A stretch of 33,880 nucleotides of DNA from Paenibacillus maysiensis (lineage in GTDB: Bacteria > Bacillota > Bacilli > Paenibacillales > Paenibacillaceae): the NCBI RefSeq assembly GCF_000520815.1, contig NZ_ASRY01000007.1, positions 1 through 33,880 of the forward strand. Direction: 5' to 3'. The notes under the pieces are model-generated. The model did no database searches, was not told where the DNA came from, and saw only the letters and a list, made by a program, of their open reading frames with translations. Within the stretch, counting starts at the first letter, position 1, and the number at the start of each line of letters is the position of its first letter. Positions 28,391 to 33,880 of the stretch are shown here, piece by piece. The position numbers were made by a program, and so were the translations under genes.

Positions 28391-28446
28391 GCAAGCACAA
28401 AAAAGTAGAGGAGATCGTTCCTCTATTTTTTTTGTGCTTGCTTTTT
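28391..28446 (+). terminator. Strong nested terminator inside the PKS operon
   Basis: An inner hairpin TAGAGGA/TCCTCTA (loop GATCGT) is followed by eight T, itself a full terminator. Those T pair with an upstream A6 run, and GCAAGCAC/GTGCTTGC extends the stem to about 21 bp, followed by T5. It lies between the PPTase and the hydrolase gene and should cut off most transcripts unless read through. Confidence 0.9.
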
Positions 28447-28471
28447 AGGATTTGAAGAGAGGGGGGGGAGG

Positions 28472-29152
28472 ATGAAGCGGAGCTATGAGTTGCACCCGTT
28501 GAAGGTTGAGTTTTTGTTCATGAAAAATTATGCGTACATACTCGTGGACAAAGCCACCCGGCAGGCGGCTGTGGTGGACCCGGCTTGGGACTTGGAGTTG
28601 ATCGACGGGATGCTTCGCTCATTGGAGGCGGAGTTGGCTTGCATCCTGCTGACACATTCGCATCACGATCATGTCAACAAGGTGGAGCCGCTGTTGGAGC
28701 TCTACCCGGCGGCGCGGGCGTACATGTCGGTCAAGGAGATCGATGCCTACGGGTTCGCATGTCGGAATCTGCATCCGTTTGAGGAGGGGGAGACGATCTG
28801 GCTGGGAGAGACGCCGATCACCTGCATGCTGACGCCAGGGCACACGGCCGGCGGGGCTTGTTTTCGGCTCGCAGACGATCTGATCACGGGGGATACGGTG
28901 TTTATTGAAGGCTGCGGCGTCTGCGATGGGGCCGGAGGTTCCCCGGAGCAGATGCATGACAGTTTTCAGAGGATTCGCAAGTCCACTCCCCCTCATGTGC
29001 GGGTGTATCCGGGTCATTCTTATGGCAAGGAGCCGGGCATGGTGTTTCGGGATGTGCTGCAGCACAACATCTATTTTCAGATTGAGCAAAAAGAGCATTT
29101 TGTCCGGTTTCGGATGCGCAAGAATCAGGGGCAATTGTTCAATTTTAAATAA
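28472..29152 (+). CDS. Metallo-beta-lactamase-fold hydrolase (PksB/BaeB type)
   Basis: The 226-residue product has the full two-metal motif: THSHHDH (His62, His64, Asp66, His67), His124 in TPGHTAGG, Asp141 in TGDTVF and His182 in YPGHSYG. Members of this glyoxalase-II-like group occur at the start of trans-AT PKS clusters (PksB, BaeB), where they are thought to hydrolyse stalled or unwanted acyl thioesters. A G-rich ribosome site (GAGAGGGGGGGAGG) abuts the ATG. It is the first gene behind the internal terminator and is 36 bp ahead of the AT gene. A general hydroxyacylglutathione hydrolase role is possible but the context argues against it. Confidence 0.85.
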   Translation: MKRSYELHPLKVEFLFMKNYAYILVDKATRQAAVVDPAWDLELIDGMLRSLEAELACILLTHSHHDHVNKVEPLLELYPAARAYMSVKEIDAYGFACRNLHPFEEGETIWLGETPITCMLTPGHTAGGACFRLADDLITGDTVFIEGCGVCDGAGGSPEQMHDSFQRIRKSTPPHVRVYPGHSYGKEPGMVFRDVLQHNIYFQIEQKEHFVRFRMRKNQGQLFNFK

Positions 29153-29188
29153 ATCAAGGCAGACGAGTCGCGTTCAGGAGGGGTATGG

Positions 29189-32100
29189 ATGGGCAAGCCG
29201 GTCGTGTTTCTTTTCTCCGGGCAGGGTTCTCAGTTTTACCAGATGGGTCGAGGGCTCTATGAGGAGGTATCTGAGTTTCGCAAGTGGATGAACAAGCTGG
29301 ACGAGATGGTGACGCCGCTCGTCGGGGAGTCGGTGCTGGCGCGTCTGTATGCGGAGGACAAGCGCCGAGACGAGCCGTTTGAACGGACGCTGCTGACCCA
29401 CCCCGCGATCTTCATGGTGGAATATGCGCTGGCGCAGGCGCTGATGGCCCGCGGGGTCAAGCCAGATGCGGTCCTTGGCAGCAGCATGGGCGAGTTCGCG
29501 GCGGCGGCTGTGGCAGGTGTGCTCGATGTGGAGGTCGCGTTGGAGCTGGTGGTGGAGCAGGCCAAGGCGTTTGAGGCTACCTGTCTCCCCGGCGGGATGA
29601 TCGGGATTCTGCAGGAGCCGAGCCTCTATGACAGGATGCCGCTCTTGCGTCAGAACACGGAGATGGTGTCGATCAATTCGGACGCGCATTTTGTGGTGGC
29701 CGGCCCGGCGGCGATGCTGCCGAGCATCGGGGAGGCGCTGCGGGAGAAAGGCATCGCCTATCAGATTCTGCCGGTCTCCTTTGCGTACCATTCCTCATGG
29801 ATTGATCCGGCTGCCGCTTCCTATGTGGCGCGGCTGCGCGGGCTCTCGTATCGCCAGCCTCGGGTGCGATTTTATTCCGGGGTGACCGGGCGGCGGGAGA
29901 CAGCGCTGAGGAGCGAGTATTTCTGGGAGGTGGCGCGACAGCCGATTCGCTTTGCCGAAGCGGTGCAGGCGCTGGAGCAGGGAGACGATTGCCTGTACGT
30001 GGACTTGGGTCCTTCGGGAACGCTGGCCAATCTGGCCAAGCGGAATTTTAAACAGGATTCGCTCTCGCAAAGCTATGCGGTCCTCACGCCGTATCAGCAG
30101 GATCTCAAGAACTTCAACAAGGTTTGCGAGCAACTGGAGCAACTCATTTCATCGCCCATCAGAAAGGGAGGACAACCTATGAAAGCATACGTGTTTCCTG
30201 GACAAGGTTCTCAGCACAAAGGCATGGGAGGTACGCTGTTTGACGAGTTTGCAGATCTGATGGCACAAGCGGATGAGATCTTGGGCTATTCGATCAAAAG
30301 GCTGTGCTTGGAGGACCCGGACAATCAGCTGGGCCAGACGCAGTACACGCAGCCGGCTCTGTATGTGGTCAGCGCACTGAGTTTTCTCAAGAAGGTGCAG
30401 GAGACGGGATGCAAGCCGGATTATGTGGTCGGGCACAGCTTGGGTGAGTACAATGCGCTGTTTGCGGCAGGGGCGTTTGATTTTGCTACCGGTCTGCGGA
30501 TGGTCAAGAAGCGGGGCGAACTGATGAGCCTTGCGAGCGGTGGGGGCATGGCGGCGGTGATCGGGTTTACGGTGGAGCAGATCGACCGGGTGCTGATGGA
30601 GAACGGGCTGGACGGGATCGACATCGCCAACCACAATTCGCCAGACCAGATCGTCATCGCGGGCTTGAAGACGGACATCCTGCGCGCGCAGCCGTTTTTT
30701 GAGGAAGCGGGCGTGCGCATGTACATTCCGCTCAATGTGAGCGGGGCTTTCCATTCCCGGTATATGGCGGAGAGCAAGCGGAGTTTTGAAGCGTATCTGG
30801 AATCGTTTGAATTTTCAAAACTGGAGATTCCGGTCATCTCGAACATTTATGCGCGTCCGTACAAGCAACGGCAGGTGAAGGACAATTTGGTGCAGCAGAT
30901 CGTGTCTCCGGTCAAGTGGACGGACAGCGTGCGCTATCTGATGGGCCTTGGCGAGATCGAGATCGAAGAGGTCGGGCCGGGCAATGTCCTGACCAAGCTC
31001 GTCACCACGATCCGCCGCAAAGCGGAACCGCTCGTGATCGAGCCGGAAGCGGATGACGTGGAGGAGACGGAAGAGGCGGTGCTGGTGGCTGTGGCGGCGT
31101 CTGTGACTGTGCCTGAGGTGACGAAAGCGTCGGTCGCGGAGGTGGAGGTGGCAGTCGCTGTTGAGGCGCCTGCTGCGGCTCCGGTGGAGGTCGTGCCGGT
31201 GAGGGAAGCTGTGAGCGAGCCGGTCGTGCGTGTGTCGAGAAGGGCGAGCACGGCAGAATCGCTGGGCGATGAGGAGTTCAAGAAGGATTATAACTTGAAG
31301 TACGCCTATGTCACGGGCTCGATGTATCGCGGCGTGGCTTCTGAGCGCCTGGTCATTCAGGTCGGCAAGGCGGGCATGCTGGGTTTTTACGGGACCGGCG
31401 GCATGAAGCTGGAGCAGATCGAACAGGCGATCCGCACGATTCAGCAGGCGTCGACGCGCGGTGAGGCGTATGGCATGAACCTGCTGCATAACCAAGGCAA
31501 CCCATCGATGGAGGAGATGACGGTCGATCTCTTCCTGCGCACCGGCGTGCGGAACGTGGAGGCAAGCGCCTACATGGCGGTGAACTCCGCATTGGTCCGC
31601 TACCGGGCGAAAGGGTTGAAACGCTCGGCAGAAGGCGGCGTGATCGTCGAAAACCGCATCCTCGCCAAAGTCTCGCGCCCGGAAGTTGCCGAGGCGTTTC
31701 TGAGCCCGGCACCGGAGCGCATCGTCGACAAGTTGTTGCTGGAACAGCGGATCACGCGCGAGGAAGCAGATCTGCTCCGCGAAGTTCCGATGGCGGATGA
31801 CATCACCGTCGAGGCCGATTCCGGCGGACATACCGATCAGGGGGTCTCTTCCGTGCTGCTTCCGTCGATCGTTCGCCTGCGCGATGAGATGATGGCCAAA
31901 TACGGATACAAGAAGAAGATTCGCATCGGAGCGGCCGGCGGCATCGGAACCCCGGAAGCGGCGGTGGCGGCGTTCGTGCTCGGGGCGGATTATCTCGTGA
32001 CCGGCTCGATCAACCAATGCACGGTGGAAGCGCAGACGTCCGAGTCGGTGAAGGATCTGCTGCAGGAGATGAACGTGCAAGACACGGCCTATGCGCCGGC

Positions 32101-32590
32101 GGGCGACATGTTTGAGATCGGCGCTCGCGTGCAGGTTTTGAAAAAAGGCGTCTTTTTCCCGGCCCGTGCGAACAAGCTGTACGATCTCTACCGCCAGTTC
32201 AACTCGCTGGAGGAGATCGATGAGAAGACCCGCCGCATTTTGCAAGAGCGTTACTTCAAGCGCAGTTTCGACGAGGTCTACCGCGAAGTGCAAGCCTATG
32301 TGGCCCCGCAGGAGATCGAGAAGGCGGAGCGCAATCCCAAGCACAAGATGGCGCTGATCTTCAAATGGTATTTTAGCTATTCGTCGCGCATGGCGCTCAG
32401 CGGGGACGCCGAGCACATGGTGGATTATCAGGTACATTGCGGCCCAGCCTTGGGGGCGTTCAACCGCTGGGTGAAAGGCACGCCGCTGGAAAGCTGGAGA
32501 GCGCGCCATGTCGATGTGATCGGCGAAAAACTGATGCGCGAAACGGCAGACCTGCTGAACCGGCGCATCTCTGAACTGGTCGGATTGTAA
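29189..32590 (+). CDS. Trans-acting acyl hydrolase-malonyltransferase-enoyl reductase
   Basis: This 1133-residue, three-domain protein serves an AT-less PKS in trans. Domain 1 (1-320) is AT-like with GQGSQ, nucleophile Ser99 in GSSMGE and His201. Gln124 stands where malonyltransferases keep Arg (VVEQAKAF), as in acyl hydrolases of the PedC type. Domain 2 (331-615) is a true malonyl-CoA transferase with Ser417 in GHSLGE, Arg442 in KKRGELM and His522 in GAFHSRYM. An Ala/Val/Glu-rich linker (about 620-700) leads to a PfaD-type FMN enoyl reductase (720-1133; [41 protein letters not shown]). AGGAGGGG precedes ATG 29189. An internal ribosome site and Met331 lie between domains 1 and 2. Confidence 0.93.
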   Translation: MGKPVVFLFSGQGSQFYQMGRGLYEEVSEFRKWMNKLDEMVTPLVGESVLARLYAEDKRRDEPFERTLLTHPAIFMVEYALAQALMARGVKPDAVLGSSMGEFAAAAVAGVLDVEVALELVVEQAKAFEATCLPGGMIGILQEPSLYDRMPLLRQNTEMVSINSDAHFVVAGPAAMLPSIGEALREKGIAYQILPVSFAYHSSWIDPAAASYVARLRGLSYRQPRVRFYSGVTGRRETALRSEYFWEVARQPIRFAEAVQALEQGDDCLYVDLGPSGTLANLAKRNFKQDSLSQSYAVLTPYQQDLKNFNKVCEQLEQLISSPIRKGGQPMKAYVFPGQGSQHKGMGGTLFDEFADLMAQADEILGYSIKRLCLEDPDNQLGQTQYTQPALYVVSALSFLKKVQETGCKPDYVVGHSLGEYNALFAAGAFDFATGLRMVKKRGELMSLASGGGMAAVIGFTVEQIDRVLMENGLDGIDIANHNSPDQIVIAGLKTDILRAQPFFEEAGVRMYIPLNVSGAFHSRYMAESKRSFEAYLESFEFSKLEIPVISNIYARPYKQRQVKDNLVQQIVSPVKWTDSVRYLMGLGEIEIEEVGPGNVLTKLVTTIRRKAEPLVIEPEADDVEETEEAVLVAVAASVTVPEVTKASVAEVEVAVAVEAPAAAPVEVVPVREAVSEPVVRVSRRASTAESLGDEEFKKDYNLKYAYVTGSMYRGVASERLVIQVGKAGMLGFYGTGGMKLEQIEQAIRTIQQASTRGEAYGMNLLHNQGNPSMEEMTVDLFLRTGVRNVEASAYMAVNSALVRYRAKGLKRSAEGGVIVENRILAKVSRPEVAEAFLSPAPERIVDKLLLEQRITREEADLLREVPMADDITVEADSGGHTDQGVSSVLLPSIVRLRDEMMAKYGYKKKIRIGAAGGIGTPEAAVAAFVLGADYLVTGSINQCTVEAQTSESVKDLLQEMNVQDTAYAPAGDMFEIGARVQVLKKGVFFPARANKLYDLYRQFNSLEEIDEKTRRILQERYFKRSFDEVYREVQAYVAPQEIEKAERNPKHKMALIFKWYFSYSSRMALSGDAEHMVDYQVHCGPALGAFNRWVKGTPLESWRARHVDVIGEKLMRETADLLNRRISELVGL
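30163..30181 (+). promoter_or_regulatory. Internal ribosome binding site and start between AH and AT domains
   Basis: AAAGGGAGG (30163-30171) lies 7 nt ahead of an in-frame ATG (30179-30181, Met331), and the protein from this Met begins [12 protein letters not shown], the normal start of a stand-alone malonyltransferase. This is a perfect translation start embedded in the long frame. Confidence 0.7.
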
Positions 32591-32611
32591 GCAAAAAAGG
32601 AGCGGATCTGG

Positions 32612-33880
32612 ATGACTCAAACGCCAAAGCGAGAAGTTGCCATCGTCGGAATCGCCGGTCGTTTTCCGGGGGCGAAGAACACGCAGGAATTCTGGAACAA
32701 CCTCAATGCAGGCCTCAACAGCATCTCTGTCATTCCGCAAGACCGCTGGAAGTGGGAGGATGTGTACGGCGACCCGCAAAAGGAAGAGAACAAGACGAAC
32801 AGCAAGTGGGGCGGATTCATCGAGGAGGTCGATCGATTCGACCCGCTGTTTTTTGGCATCTCGCCCAAAGAGGCGAATTTTATCGACCCGCAGCACCGCC
32901 TGTTCCTAGAAACGGTCTGGCAGGTGATTGAAAACGCTGGCTACAGCCCGAAGAGTCTGTCGGGCCGGAAGATCGGCGTCTATGCGGGCGTTTCGAAAAA
33001 CGACTATGCCGAGCTGATGGGGGAGAACATCAGCGCCTTTGTTTCCACAGGAACGGTACACTCGATCCTCGCGAACCGCGTGTCGTATTTTTTCAACTTC
33101 AGAGGGCCGAGCGAAGCCGTGGACACCGCGTGCTCCAGTTCTCTGGTCGCCCTGCACAACGCGGTGCGCGATATTCGGGAAGGGGAATGCGAGGCGGCGA
33201 TCGTCGGGGGCGTCAATGCGCTGCTCAGCCCGCGGATGTACATCTCCCATGCCAAGTCCGGCATGCTGTCGGTGGACGGGCAATGCAAAACGTTTGATGC
33301 GTCGGCGAACGGCTATGTGCGCGGTGAAGGCGTGGCGGCCCTGTTCCTCAAGCCGCTGGACAAGGCGGTGGAAGACCGTGACAACATCTTGGGCGTGATC
33401 AAGGCGACAGCGATTAATCATGGTGGGCGCTCGAATTTCCTGACGGCCCCCAACGTGACCGCTCAGTCTGAGGTGGTCTACACGGCGCTGCAGCGCTCCG
33501 AAGCGGACCCGCGCAACATCTCCTACATCGAAGCGCACGGCACAGGCACGCCGCTGGGCGACCCGATCGAGATCAATGCGCTGAAGAAAGCATACGGGCA
33601 GTACTATGAGGAGCGGGGCCTGCAGCCGCGCGAGAACTCTTGCTTGCTCGGCTCGGTCAAGACGAACATCGGCCATCTGGAGAGCGCGGCCGGGATGGCT
33701 TCGATCATCAAGGTGCTGCTGGCGATGAAGCATGGCGTGCTGCCGGAGCTGCTCAATTTTACAGAGATCAATCCGTACATCTCGTTTGAGGGGTCGCCGT
33801 TTGGCCTCGTCACGGCTCCGACCGCGTGGAAGAAGCGGCGCATCGAAGGCAAGCTGCTGCCGAGACAGGCGGGGGGCAGC
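32612..33880 (+). CDS. Modular trans-AT polyketide synthase, N-terminal ketosynthase (partial)
   Basis: The frame is open to the right edge (423 codons, no stop). It starts at ATG 32612 behind AAAAAAGGAG, 21 bp after the previous gene. Residue 8 onward is a ketosynthase: EVAIVGIAGRFPG, nucleophile Cys174 in VDTACSSSL, His309 in EAHGTGTPLGDP and His355 in SVKTNIGHLESAAG. The Cys-His-His triad is complete, so it is a condensing KS and not a decarboxylating KSQ. No AT domain is visible, in keeping with the separate AT protein upstream. The ketosynthase's final GGTNAH motif lies beyond the window; later domains and the product are unknown. Confidence 0.95.
   Translation, partial: MTQTPKREVAIVGIAGRFPGAKNTQEFWNNLNAGLNSISVIPQDRWKWEDVYGDPQKEENKTNSKWGGFIEEVDRFDPLFFGISPKEANFIDPQHRLFLETVWQVIENAGYSPKSLSGRKIGVYAGVSKNDYAELMGENISAFVSTGTVHSILANRVSYFFNFRGPSEAVDTACSSSLVALHNAVRDIREGECEAAIVGGVNALLSPRMYISHAKSGMLSVDGQCKTFDASANGYVRGEGVAALFLKPLDKAVEDRDNILGVIKATAINHGGRSNFLTAPNVTAQSEVVYTALQRSEADPRNISYIEAHGTGTPLGDPIEINALKKAYGQYYEERGLQPRENSCLLGSVKTNIGHLESAAGMASIIKVLLAMKHGVLPELLNFTEINPYISFEGSPFGLVTAPTAWKKRRIEGKLLPRQAGGS

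Noticed and set aside
27589..28398. Antisense frame of 269 codons opposite the PPTase gene
   Set aside because: Low-complexity shadow composition; the plus strand has all PPTase motifs.
30815..32896. Long antisense open frame opposite the AT-ER and KS coding region
   Set aside because: Its product is dominated by Arg, His and Leu with no domain, the pattern of a shadow of a high-GC gene; the plus strand encodes clear AT and ER motifs.

Overview
The window reads as the chromosome of an endospore-forming Firmicute of the Paenibacillus type. The gene order bofC-ruvC-ruvA-ruvB-(SpoIID-like)-queA-tgt-yajC-(TIGR04086)-(DUF421)-spoVB-comN-secD-secF-(CDF)-recJ-apt-relA-dtd is the classic Bacillales core block, three of its members belong to sporulation families (BofC, SpoIID/LytB, SpoVB), and start codons include many TTG and GTG codons behind strong AGGAGG-like ribosome binding sites. 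The genus is inferred from gene order and protein character; no search was run.

Region 1 (1-23190) is conserved housekeeping DNA. It holds two tRNA genes, the Holliday-junction genes, queuosine tRNA modification, Sec translocation (YajC, SecD, SecF), RecJ, purine and pyrimidine salvage (Apt, an NCS2 permease), the bifunctional (p)ppGpp enzyme and D-aminoacyl-tRNA deacylase. A small patch of gene debris, including a chemotaxis-receptor C-terminus, lies between apt and the permease.

Region 2 (23191-26732) is a junction. Behind dtd lies a structured, terminator-ended, T-box-like leader of the kind expected ahead of hisS, but hisS is absent. Directly after its terminator begins a Tn7-like element: three 20-21 bp spaced repeats that look like TnsB sites, an insulating terminator, then tnsA (one-base deletion) and tnsB (two single-base deletions, two stop codons, one 5-bp duplication). 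No tnsC or tniQ follows. Instead there are two tandem copies of a lanthipeptide-type leader, the second with an intact 49-residue precursor carrying three cysteines, closed by a terminator. No lanthipeptide-modifying enzyme is in view.

Region 3 (26731-33880) is the start of a trans-acyltransferase polyketide cluster with markedly higher GC. It has a divergent NusG paralogue of the LoaP antiterminator type, an Sfp-type phosphopantetheinyl transferase, a metallo-beta-lactamase-fold hydrolase (PksB/BaeB type), a three-domain acyl hydrolase-acyltransferase-enoyl reductase protein, and the first ketosynthase of a modular PKS that runs off the right edge. A very strong nested intrinsic terminator sits between the PPTase gene and the hydrolase gene, just where an antiterminator would be needed, and a leader hairpin lies upstream of the operon. 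Together the picture is a polyketide island that is possibly cargo of a now-dead Tn7-like transposon inserted between dtd and hisS.
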